From assembly GCA_947313825.1 (NCBI GenBank), contig CAMZNJ010000005.1, forward strand, positions 1-49,273: a stretch of DNA of 49,273 bases, given 5' to 3'. Below are positions 19,847-28,521 of the stretch, piece by piece. The position numbers and the translations under genes were made by a program. Origin of the DNA: an uncultured Deferribacteraceae bacterium. GTDB taxonomy: Bacteria; Chrysiogenota; Deferribacteres; CAMZNJ01. A model generated the notes under the pieces. That model was not told the DNA's origin, searched no databases, and was given only the letters and a program-made list of their open reading frames with translations. Within the stretch, counting starts at the first letter, position 1. The number at the start of each line of letters is the position of its first letter.

Positions 19847-21178
19847 ATGAGAGAAAGTTGGGGATCACAATTCGCGTTTCTAATGGCTGCGGCAGGTTCT
19901 GCTGTTGGTCTTGGTAACGTTTGGAAGTTTCCATACGAAGTAAGTAGTGCGGGGGGTGGTGCATTCCTTGTTGCCTATTTGGTAATTATTTTTGCCATCG
20001 GTATCCCGCTAATGCTTGCTGAGTTTGCTATTGGTCGTGCTGGTCAAGGTTCTGGTATTACGGCATTCGTTAATTTGGGCAAGAAAAACTGGGCTGTCAT
20101 CGGTTTAGTCGGTGTTTTTTCTGGTTTCCTTATCCTTAGCTTCTACAATGTTGTTGCTGGTTGGGCGTTGTTCTACTTCAAGGACAGTGTTACGGGCTCG
20201 CTATTCGCTCCTGGTATCGACTATGCTGGCGTATTCACTGGTCAGATTACTGCTGACCTCAGCCCCATATTCTACACTGCGATTATTACCTTTGCTTCCC
20301 TTGGTATTATTGTTATGGGCGTTCAAAAGGGTATTGGTATGTTTGCTACGATATTCATGCCCCTGCTCATTGTGCTCCTTGTAATATTGATGGTGCTCGC
20401 ATTGCGTCTTGACGGTGCCATGGCTGGTGTGAAAATATACCTCACACCCGACTTTGCACGCCTAGCCACTGCTGAAGTTTGGTCTCGTGCTGCTGCACAG
20501 GCGTTCTTCTCCATTAGTATCGGTATGGCTGTGCTGTTGACTTATGCGTCCTACTTGGGCAAAGAGCTTAGTCTTCGTCGTGCGGCTATTACTGTTTCGT
20601 TGGTGGATACGGCTATTGCGTTCCTAGCAGGGTTCATCGTAATGCCTATTGTTGCTGCATTGGGTCTCGATCCTCAAGCGGGTCCATCATTGGTATTTAT
20701 CGCTGTACCGTCGTTGCTTGCAACTATCCCTGGTGGTCAGATATTCTCCATTATGTTCTTCGTAATGCTTCTGATTGCTGCTATTACCTCCATCGTTTCC
20801 ATTATGGAGGGTGCCATTGCCATCTTGAAGGATAGCTTTAATCTTCCTCGTAAGGTAAGTATTTTCATCCTTGGTGGTGCGTTAACAGTTACATCCACAA
20901 TTGCTTCTCTATCGTTGCATCTGTGGTCGGGCTTTACCATCGGCGGAATGAACATGTTCGACTTGTTCTCGTTTGTGGCAGAAACTGTGGGCTTGCCACT
21001 TGGTGCTCTATTGGTATCCATCTTCTTCGGCTACATCATGCCTGCACGCATGAAGCAAGAGATTGATGGTGATGAGCCAAATATGATTACCACTTTGGTA
21101 ATTTGGTCTACAAGAACCATTGCTCCAGCTGTATGTTTGTTCCTACTTTACACAGGAATTACAGGCGTGCTTGCTTAG
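19847..21178 (+). CDS. Sodium-dependent transporter (NSS/SNF family)
   Basis: RBS aggaggt then MRESWGSQFAFLMAAAGSAVGLGNVWKFPYEVSSAGGGAFLVAYL; polytopic. Confidence 0.93.
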   Translation: MRESWGSQFAFLMAAAGSAVGLGNVWKFPYEVSSAGGGAFLVAYLVIIFAIGIPLMLAEFAIGRAGQGSGITAFVNLGKKNWAVIGLVGVFSGFLILSFYNVVAGWALFYFKDSVTGSLFAPGIDYAGVFTGQITADLSPIFYTAIITFASLGIIVMGVQKGIGMFATIFMPLLIVLLVILMVLALRLDGAMAGVKIYLTPDFARLATAEVWSRAAAQAFFSISIGMAVLLTYASYLGKELSLRRAAITVSLVDTAIAFLAGFIVMPIVAALGLDPQAGPSLVFIAVPSLLATIPGGQIFSIMFFVMLLIAAITSIVSIMEGAIAILKDSFNLPRKVSIFILGGALTVTSTIASLSLHLWSGFTIGGMNMFDLFSFVAETVGLPLGALLVSIFFGYIMPARMKQEIDGDEPNMITTLVIWSTRTIAPAVCLFLLYTGITGVLA

Positions 21179-21206
21179 AGCGTACCAAGCAAACATATTC
21201 GACGCA

Positions 21207-21246
21207 AATAACCCCCGAGAGTTGTATTACTTTCGGGGGTTATTTT
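21207..21246. terminator. Rho-independent terminator
   Basis: aataacccccgaGAGTTGTATTACtttcgggggttattttgt: GC-rich hairpin with A/T flanks. Confidence 0.85.
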
Positions 21247-21274
21247 GTGTTCGGTATTCTTGCGAGTGGTTGTG

Positions 21275-21352
21275 TGCGGAACAGCCAGCGGAACAGCCAA
21301 CTGAACAGCCGTGCGTAACAGTCAGCTGAGCAGCCAGCGTAACAGCCGTGCG
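21275..21352. repeat. Minisatellite, about 12-13-bp unit (gaacagccagcg)
   Basis: gaacagccagcg/gaacagccaact/gaacagccgtgcg/taacagtcagct... between convergent genes. Confidence 0.85.
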
Positions 21353-21381
21353 TGCTAGTCGTTGTGCTAATTCTCCCGCCG

Positions 21382-22818
21382 TTACAGAATTCCGAAAATC
21401 TTACGTTTTGTCATCGTGGGGCTAGACAGGTTTTCCGGCACAAGTAGTGCGTCAATCTCTTCCATGGTCATAATCCCTTTGTCCACAGCAATATCTATGA
21501 CCGATCGTCCTGTTGCCAGTGATTCTTTTGCTATGATTGATGCTTTTTCGTACCCTATGTGCGGATTGAGCAGTGTTGCAATACCTATTGAGTTGTAAAC
21601 ACTGTCGTAGCACACTTTTTCGTTTGCTGTAATGTCGGCAATGCAGTTGTGTGCTAGTGTTGAGCAGGCACCTTGCATCCCTTTGATACCTGTGAAGAGT
21701 GAGTACGCTATTATTGGTTCCATGACGTTTAGTTCAAGTTGTCCTGCTTCGCAAGCCATTGTGATTGTGGTGTCGAACCCTACAACTTGGAAGCAGACTT
21801 GGTTTACGACTTCGGGTATGACAGGGTTGACCTTACCGGGCATGATTGATGAGCCGGGTGTCATGGGTGGCAGATTGATTTCGTTGAATCCGGCACGCGG
21901 ACCAGAGGACATAAGTCTTAGGTCGTTGCAGATTTTTGAGAGTTTTACAGCTAGTCGTTTCATGGTTCCTGAGAGGTAGATGTATGCTCCTGTGTCTTGT
22001 GTTGCTTCCACAAGGTTTGAAGATGTTTTCATGGGTAGCCCTGAGAGGTCGGACAGTTTTTTGATTACTTTTGCGGTGTATTTGGGGTGCGAGTTGATAC
22101 GTGTGCCCACCGCTGTGCCTCCCAGATTGACTTCCAGCAATAGTTTCGCGGCTTCACGAACGCGAGTTACGTCTTCGAGGAGTGTGGACGACCATGCACC
22201 GAACTCCATGCCAAGTGTTATGGGCACAGCTTCTTGCAGCTGTGTTCGCCCGATTTTTATAACGCCGCTGAATTCATCCCTTTTGTTGGCGAGTATGCTT
22301 ATTAGTACACCCATGCTGTCTAGTAGTTCTTCGAGCATGAGGTACAGTGCCATGCGTAGGGCTGTGGGGTAAACGTCGTTTGTGGATTGGGAGAGGTTGA
22401 CGTCATCGTTTGGGTGCAGGTGTTGGTAGTCTCCTAGGTTGTAACCGAGGTGTTCAAGTCCGATATTTGCAATGACTTCGTTGAAGTTCATATTAGTGGA
22501 TGTGCCTGCCCCACCTTGAATTGCGTCCACAACAATATATTCGTGGTATTTGCCGGCGAGTAGTTCATCGCAAGCGAATGTTATGCCTGTCAGTGCTTCG
22601 TCAGAGATAAGTCCGAGGTTGTGGTTTGTGATTGCTGCCGCCTTCTTGATGTACGCGAACGAATAAACGAAATGCTCAAATGAGCCAACACTAACATGGC
22701 TAATATCGTACAGACTCATGGCACGTTTGGTTTGTCCACCGTAGTAGACCCCTGCTGGTACACGCACCTCGCCAAGGGAGTCGTGCTCTATGCGATACTT
22801 TGCTTTGTTTTCAGGCAT
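21382..22818 (-). CDS. aspA: Aspartate ammonia-lyase
   Basis: GGAGTSTNMNFNEVIAN, VNLSQSTNDVYPTA, GSSIMPGKVNPVIPEVVNQV. Confidence 0.93.
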   Translation of the reverse strand: MPENKAKYRIEHDSLGEVRVPAGVYYGGQTKRAMSLYDISHVSVGSFEHFVYSFAYIKKAAAITNHNLGLISDEALTGITFACDELLAGKYHEYIVVDAIQGGAGTSTNMNFNEVIANIGLEHLGYNLGDYQHLHPNDDVNLSQSTNDVYPTALRMALYLMLEELLDSMGVLISILANKRDEFSGVIKIGRTQLQEAVPITLGMEFGAWSSTLLEDVTRVREAAKLLLEVNLGGTAVGTRINSHPKYTAKVIKKLSDLSGLPMKTSSNLVEATQDTGAYIYLSGTMKRLAVKLSKICNDLRLMSSGPRAGFNEINLPPMTPGSSIMPGKVNPVIPEVVNQVCFQVVGFDTTITMACEAGQLELNVMEPIIAYSLFTGIKGMQGACSTLAHNCIADITANEKVCYDSVYNSIGIATLLNPHIGYEKASIIAKESLATGRSVIDIAVDKGIMTMEEIDALLVPENLSSPTMTKRKIFGIL

Positions 22819-22885
22819 AATAGCCTCCTGAATAAATTTTATAAGAACCGTCTATGTTTAATATTTTTAGGTGGTTTTTATACAA

Positions 22886-22945
22886 AAAAAAGGCAACCCC
22901 CCCAAAAAATCATACGTAATGACTTGTGTTAGCGAGTTGCCCTCT
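22886..22945 (-). terminator. Rho-independent terminator downstream of the cyclophilin gene
   Basis: Minus strand gggcaactcgc...gggttgccttttttttg. Confidence 0.7.
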
Positions 22946-22991
22946 TAAAATATTGTTGTAAGTGTTCTAGTGGTAACGATAAATGGAGCCG

Positions 22992-23579
22992 TTACTTTTT
23001 ACCTTTCTTAAATGTTACGTTTTTGATAACAATGGGCTCAACGGGAACATTTTGACGCGAACCAACACTCCTAGTCTTCATTTTGGCAATGGCGTCAACA
23101 ACATCCATACCCGAAGTTACCTTGCCGAATACTGTGTATCCGTAACCTAAGGCTGTTTCGTCTTTGAAATCGAGGAAGCTGTTGTCAACAAGGTTGATGA
23201 AGAATTGGTTGGTGGCGGAGTTAGGATCACCGGTGCGAGCCATGGCGATGGTGCCACGAAGGTTTTTGAGTCCGTTATTGGATTCGATTTTAATCGGTGC
23301 ACGTGTTGGCTTGGGTTTTAGTCCAAGATCCAAGCCACCCCCCTGAATCATGAATCCGGGGATAACCCTGTGGAATATGGTGCCTTTGTAGGAGCCGTCT
23401 TCAACGTAGCTCATGAAGTTTGCAACCGTTACCGGTGCTTTTTCGGGGTAAACTTCCACTGTTATGTTTCCGTACAGAGTTTCAAAAGTTACCATATCTT
23501 TAGCAAGCCCCACAGATGCAATCATTGTCATAGCCAGCATGGGCAGTAGTAGTCGTGATCGTTGTAGTATTGTTTTCAT
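22992..23579 (-). CDS. Exported peptidyl-prolyl cis-trans isomerase (cyclophilin type)
   Basis: Signal peptide; YKGTIFHRVIPGFMIQGGG...GTIAMARTGDPNSATNQFFIN. Confidence 0.93.
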   Translation of the reverse strand: MKTILQRSRLLLPMLAMTMIASVGLAKDMVTFETLYGNITVEVYPEKAPVTVANFMSYVEDGSYKGTIFHRVIPGFMIQGGGLDLGLKPKPTRAPIKIESNNGLKNLRGTIAMARTGDPNSATNQFFINLVDNSFLDFKDETALGYGYTVFGKVTSGMDVVDAIAKMKTRSVGSRQNVPVEPIVIKNVTFKKGKK

Positions 23580-23690
23580 CTATTCCTCTCAAAGCTGATA
23601 AAATCAGTTGTTTGGTCGCTCGTTAAGTGGAGTCTTGCTCCTATCCAGATTCACACCAGCAGGAGGGCTGTGGGCAATGCTTGTCGCCGT

Positions 23691-23868
23691 GTGTGGCGTC
23701 GCTGTGCGTTGTGTGTGGCGTCGCTGTGCGTTGTGTGTGGCGTCGCCGTGCGTTCTATCGCCGTGCGTTGTGTGTGGCGTCGCCGTGTGCCGTGTGCGGT
23801 GCTTGTCGCCGTGCGTGGCGTCGCCGTGCATTGTGTGTGGCGTCGCCGTGTGCCGTGTGCCAGTTACC
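23691..23868. repeat. Minisatellite, about 22-bp unit
   Basis: gtgtgtggcgtcgctgtgcgtt copies and diverged variants; ends about 8 bp from the TAG of the next minus-strand ORF. Confidence 0.93.
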
Positions 23869-23875
23869 TGTTGTG

Positions 23876-24523
23876 CTACGCGTAAGTATTTATGAACGAC
23901 TTCGTTGCAGCATCAGCATACCCTTTGTTGGCGGACATGGATTTCATTCCGTATGCCTCGGTGGTGGTGGGTCGTTGCTCGGTATCCGTTGGGTTGGCGG
24001 CGTTCATACGCATGCCCGCACCAAGTCGAAGGGCTAGCTCAGACGATAACCCCGCCATCATCTCTTCACCGGCAACGCCAGAGGCTGCCTCTGTGTAGGT
24101 ATCGGCACCTGTCATGTTGCTCGCCATTACACCGCGAACGGTTTCGGGGGAGTACGTTGTAGGTGTGGTGGAGCTAGGTTGTGGCTGTTGTGGCTGTTGC
24201 ACAAAGCTGTTTTGGAATGAGTCTGACGGCATGGTTCCAAAGGTATTGGCGTTGTTGACGCCATAGTAGGCCATCCCCTCAGGTGAGAAGGAGGCTGTGT
24301 CCGTAACGTTGATAGTTGATTGCGTGGACGTAGTGCCTGTAATCGGTGTGTTTATCCCTTGTGATGGCGACACCATGTTTGTGGCGTTGGTTTCGGTCAT
24401 TTTGTTGGTTGATTTGTTTTCTGATGCGGAGTCCATTTTGGGGGAGTTGCCACTATTGGGCGAAGAGAAATAGTCGTAGTAGCCACCGCTTACAGCACCG
24501 CTGAGTAACGAGTTTATCTGCAT
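23876..24523 (-). CDS. Uncharacterised protein
   Basis: 215-aa ORF, MQINSLLSGAVSGGYYDYF..., no family recognised; S/T/N-rich with a more structured C-terminus. Confidence 0.6.
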   Translation of the reverse strand: MQINSLLSGAVSGGYYDYFSSPNSGNSPKMDSASENKSTNKMTETNATNMVSPSQGINTPITGTTSTQSTINVTDTASFSPEGMAYYGVNNANTFGTMPSDSFQNSFVQQPQQPQPSSTTPTTYSPETVRGVMASNMTGADTYTEAASGVAGEEMMAGLSSELALRLGAGMRMNAANPTDTEQRPTTTEAYGMKSMSANKGYADAATKSFINTYA

Positions 24524-24726
24524 GTTGGCTCCTCCTATTTTTCTATTTTCTATTTTTTATGCTTCAGCAGTAACAGTTGTGGCAATGGCGTCGCAAGAAC
24601 TGTAACAACTGTAAGTATTGTTGTGGTATCTAAGTGGGACGCCTGAGAACCATCTTTGTTCCATTATAAATAAATATAAATCAACTTGCAAGTATTTTCA
24701 GTGTCTAAACAATAATTTTTGAGATA

Positions 24727-24932
24727 TGCCGACGTGCCGACGTGTGGTGGTGTGTGTTTGTGTGCTGACGTGCCGACGTGCGGACGTGCCGACGTGCGGT
24801 GGTGTGTGTTTGTGTGCTGACGTGCCGACGTGCGGACGTGCCGACGTGCGGTGGTGTGTGTTTGTGTGCGGACGTGCTGACGTGCGGACGTGCCGACGTG
24901 CGGTGGTGCGTGTTTGTGTGCTGATGTGCTAA
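24727..24932. repeat. Higher-order minisatellite: octamers (cNgacgtg) in a 52-bp superunit
   Basis: ctgacgtgccgacgtgcggacgtgccgacgtgcggtggtgtgtgtttgtgtg repeated. Confidence 0.95.
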
Positions 24933-24937
24933 TAAAA

Positions 24938-24986
24938 AAGGCACCCACCTCCAGAGCCAGAGCCCTAAGTGTGGATGCCTATCTAC
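24938..24986 (-). terminator. Rho-independent terminator downstream of the orphan S1 ORF
   Basis: Minus strand ggcatccacac...gtgggtgccttttttatt. Confidence 0.7.
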
Positions 24987-25017
24987 TAAACTAGTTTAGC
25001 AGGTGAAGCGTATGTTA

Positions 25018-25290
25018 CTACCCTTCGATTAGTACTTTGTGGGAGATCTCGAAACGACCGTTCCTGTCAAGCCCAAGTACTTTAACGTCAACCATGTCGC
25101 CTTCGTTTAGGTATTCACGAATATCTTCAACACGTTTGTGGTCGATTTGGGAGATGTGTAGCAATGCTTCAACTCCCGGAACAAGTTCAACGAATGCACC
25201 GTATTCCATAATCTTCTTAACTTTAGCGTTGTAGATTTCACCAATGTCCACACCTTCGGTGGAGCGTGCGTTTCTCTTAAAGTCTGACAA
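25018..25290 (-). CDS. Stand-alone S1 RNA-binding domain protein, paralogous to the PNPase C-terminus (TTG start)
   Basis: VKKIMEYGAFVELVPGVEALLHISQ...REYLNEGD...DRNGRFEISHKVLI matches the last ~75 aa of the adjacent pnp. Confidence 0.88.
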   Translation of the reverse strand: MSDFKRNARSTEGVDIGEIYNAKVKKIMEYGAFVELVPGVEALLHISQIDHKRVEDIREYLNEGDMVDVKVLGLDRNGRFEISHKVLIEG

Positions 25291-25436
25291 AATAAACCTC
25301 TCTTCTTGGCAACTCGTGCCTTCTTCTCAACGCAATTGCTACTCTGTTTGTAAAGTTAGTATCGGATGTGTAGCAACAGCTTTTTTTCGTCCTTCCCCGT
25401 GATACTTCCCAGGGTGCCCGTTTTATTTATTATTTT

Positions 25437-27566
25437 TTATTCGTTATCGTCGCCGATGAGTACTTTGTGTGATATTTCGAAACGTCCGTTCCTATCTTTC
25501 CCCATGACTTTTACCCGCACAGTGTCCCCTTCGTTGAGGTATTCGCGAATATTTTCAACACGTTCGTTTGCCACTTGCGAAATATGCAGTAGGGCTTCGG
25601 TGGATGGTATGAGTTCGACGAACGCACCGTATTCCATGATTTTTTTCACAGTGGCGTCATAGGTTTTGCCTACTTCCACTTCATCGGTAAAGCGTGCGAT
25701 ATATTTTTTCACTTCGTCTAGTACGGCTTCATCTTTCGCAAAGATGCTTACAACACCCTCTTCGCCGATATTCACACTTGCACCAGTATCGGCAACAATG
25801 GCTTTGATATTTTTGCCTTGTGGTCCGATGAGTGCACCGATTTTTTCGGAAGATATGGTTACCATGGCATACCGTGGTGCGTGGGATGATAGTGCTTCTT
25901 GCGGTTGTTCGAGTGTTGCGTTCATTTTGTCAAGGATATGCATGCGTCCTGCATAGGCTTGGCGTAATGCTTCTTCTAGGATGCTCCTTGATAGCCCGTC
26001 AACTTTGATGTCCATTTGCAGGGCAGTGATACCATCTTTGGAGCCAGCAACTTTGAAGTCCATGTCGCCTAGGTGGTCTTCGAGCCCCATGATGTCTGAG
26101 AGAACAACGTAATTGCTGTTACCGTTGTCGTCGGTTTCGTGAATTAGTCCCATGGCGATACCGCTGATGGGTGCTTTCATGGGTACGCCGGCGTCCATGA
26201 GTGCTAGTGAGCCGCCACACACCGACGCCATGGATGATGATCCGTTGGATTCGAGTATTTCGGATACAACGCGAATGGTGTAGGGGAAGTCGTCGTGATT
26301 AGGCAGGCTACGTACGAGTGCTCGTTCTGCGAGGGATGAGTGTCCTACTTCGCGACGCCCGGGGGGTCCCATCCTGCCTACTTCGCCCACTGAGTATGGT
26401 GGGAAGTTGTAGTGTAGGAAGTAGTAGTTGTTTTTGAAGCCGACCATTTCGTCTGCCATTTGGTTGCTTTCGGTGGCAGCAAGTGTGATTGCGACCATGG
26501 CTTGTGTTTCGCCTCGTGTGAATAGTGATGAGCCGTGAGCTCGTGGTAGCACTCTGTTTTCGATGTGAATGGGTCGAACTTCGTCTAAGGCACGCCCATC
26601 GAATCGCACCTTGCTTTCAAGGACGCTCCTGCGGAACACACGTTTTTCCACCTCTTTGAAGTAGTCTTTTTCCATGGATTCCACGTATTCCCCTTCGGGT
26701 AGTTCCTCTTTGCGTTTCGCGAGGAATTCTGCGGATACTTCGGCAATGGCCTCGTATTTTTCTAGTTTGGTGGGTAGTGAGAGGGCTTTTAGAATGGCTG
26801 GCGAGAGTTGTGTTTCGAATTTATCGAGAAGGTCGCCGTCTAGTGAGAAGTCTTCGTAAGCCATGTCGGGTTTGCCTATTTCGTTTTTGGCTTGTAGTTG
26901 TAGTGCGATTACCTCTTTGATGCGTTCGTGTCCGAATTCGAGTGCTTCGAGAATTACGTCTTCGGTGAGGAAGTCCATGCCCCCTTCAACCATAACGAGT
27001 GCATCTTGTGTGCCTGAGAGGATGATGTTGAGGTCGAGTTCGTCGAACGAGTCGAAAGGTGGGTTGACGATGAAGTTGCCCCCGTCTTTGCGTCCGATAC
27101 GCACTGAGCCTACGGGGTTGTTGAACGGTATGTCGGATATGATGAGAGCCATGCTTGCGGCGTTGAGTGCAAGGATATCGGTCATGTATTCTTCGTCGTA
27201 AGACATTACTGTTGCGATAATTTGTGTTTCGTTTTTGAAGCCACTGGGGAAGAGTGGTCGTAACGGTCTGTCGATTAGTCGGGAGGTGAGAGTTTCCCTT
27301 TCGCTGGGTTTTGTTTCCCTTTTGATGAATCCACCGGGGATTTTCCCTGCGGCGTAGAATTTTTCGAGGTAGTTGACAGTCATGGGGAAGAAGTCCATGT
27401 AGTCGGCGGGTGATTTGCTACGTGATACAGCCGTAACGAGGACAGCGGTGTCGCCTTGGGTAACCCATATGGAGCCGTTTGCTTGGCGTGCTTTGTGCCC
27501 TGTTTCGAAAACCATGGGTGCAGCGTTGTCGCCCATATTGAGTTCGTATCGTTTAATATCAAACAT
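25437..27566 (-). CDS. pnp: Polyribonucleotide nucleotidyltransferase
   Basis: Two RNase PH domains, KH domain IGALIGPQGKNIKAI, S1 domain. Confidence 0.98.
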   Translation of the reverse strand: MFDIKRYELNMGDNAAPMVFETGHKARQANGSIWVTQGDTAVLVTAVSRSKSPADYMDFFPMTVNYLEKFYAAGKIPGGFIKRETKPSERETLTSRLIDRPLRPLFPSGFKNETQIIATVMSYDEEYMTDILALNAASMALIISDIPFNNPVGSVRIGRKDGGNFIVNPPFDSFDELDLNIILSGTQDALVMVEGGMDFLTEDVILEALEFGHERIKEVIALQLQAKNEIGKPDMAYEDFSLDGDLLDKFETQLSPAILKALSLPTKLEKYEAIAEVSAEFLAKRKEELPEGEYVESMEKDYFKEVEKRVFRRSVLESKVRFDGRALDEVRPIHIENRVLPRAHGSSLFTRGETQAMVAITLAATESNQMADEMVGFKNNYYFLHYNFPPYSVGEVGRMGPPGRREVGHSSLAERALVRSLPNHDDFPYTIRVVSEILESNGSSSMASVCGGSLALMDAGVPMKAPISGIAMGLIHETDDNGNSNYVVLSDIMGLEDHLGDMDFKVAGSKDGITALQMDIKVDGLSRSILEEALRQAYAGRMHILDKMNATLEQPQEALSSHAPRYAMVTISSEKIGALIGPQGKNIKAIVADTGASVNIGEEGVVSIFAKDEAVLDEVKKYIARFTDEVEVGKTYDATVKKIMEYGAFVELIPSTEALLHISQVANERVENIREYLNEGDTVRVKVMGKDRNGRFEISHKVLIGDDNE

Positions 27567-27904
27567 AAATCTTATTTCCTTAGGTGTGTGCTGAGTATTT
27601 TGGTATTGGGAGCACGGTGTCTATTTTCAACATTTCGTCAAACGAGCTACTTGTTGTACCAATAGTATTTCAATTAAATTAAAATTTCAACATAATCATT
27701 TTTTATATTTAAAATAATATTCAAAAAAAGGCAACGCACCTTGTATATCTTTTATCGAAAGGGCTTTCAGAGCCCCACAACTTAAACTTTTTTTATTTAA
27801 TGACTTGAGTACCCCTTTATTTGCGTTAAAATATGTGCACAACATACTGTTGCGTTGGCGTGTTGCGTCATGGTGTTGGCGTTGTCGCATTAGGCACCGT
27901 AATG

Positions 27905-28052
27905 TTGGGCACCGCAACATATCGACCAAAACCGACCACAGCCATCTAGCCACAATCGACCACAGCTGCCTAGCCATAACCATCTAGCCACAGCCGACCA
28001 CAACCGCCTAGCCCAAAACCGACCAGAGCCGTCTAGCCCAGAGCCATCTAGC
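27905..28052. repeat. Degenerate about 22-25-bp repeat with CTAG cores between rpsO and pnp
   Basis: cgaccacagcYgYctagcc... and ccatctagccaca... motifs, six ctag occurrences. Confidence 0.75.
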
Positions 28053-28178
28053 CCTTTTTAGCCAGCGTTGCAAAAATAAAGTGGAGGTGTCTTACTATCT
28101 AGGGGTAGAGCCCCCTGATGAGGTGAGTATCTAGTACTTATAACACGTCTACAGTCAAAAAGTTTAAGGTGCTTGGTA

Positions 28179-28451
28179 TTATTTACGAATACCAAGCTTT
28201 TGGATAACATTAGCGTACCGTTCGAAATCGTTGCGTCGTAGGTAGTCGAGTAGGCTTCTACGTTTTGCAACCATTTTTAGGAGTCCGCGTCTTCCGTGGT
28301 GATCTTTTTTGTTAACTTTGAAGTGTTCAGTTAGTCGAACAATCCTTGTGGTCAAAATAGCAACCTGTACTTCAGGGGTGCCAGTGTTTGTTTCGCTACC
28401 GCCGTACTCTTTGGCTATGGCAGCTTTTTCATCTCTAGTCAATTTAGACAT
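28179..28451 (-). CDS. rpsO: 30S ribosomal protein S15
   Basis: [74 protein letters not shown] track start is further upstream. Confidence 0.97.
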   Translation of the reverse strand: MSKLTRDEKAAIAKEYGGSETNTGTPEVQVAILTTRIVRLTEHFKVNKKDHHGRRGLLKMVAKRRSLLDYLRRNDFERYANVIQKLGIRK

Positions 28452-28521
28452 GGGGTCGTACCTCTCAATTACGCATATTAAGTTGGTATAATACCCTACT
28501 TCAGCACAGATTACAACACAT

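Noticed and set aside
19847-21178. Horizontal acquisition of the NSS transporter because its coding strand is T/G-rich unlike the A/C-rich neighbours
   Set aside because: Hydrophobic membrane proteins are naturally enriched in U-rich codons; no mobile-element signatures flank it
23604-24037. Cys/Val-rich and His/Thr-rich ORFs in the 23.7 kb array
   Set aside because: Repeat-driven open frames without a plausible product
24664-24948. RTSARQHTNTHHRTSARPHV ORFs; also considered as a CRISPR-like array
   Set aside because: Superunits are contiguous with no unique spacers and no cas genes nearby; translation is repeat-derived
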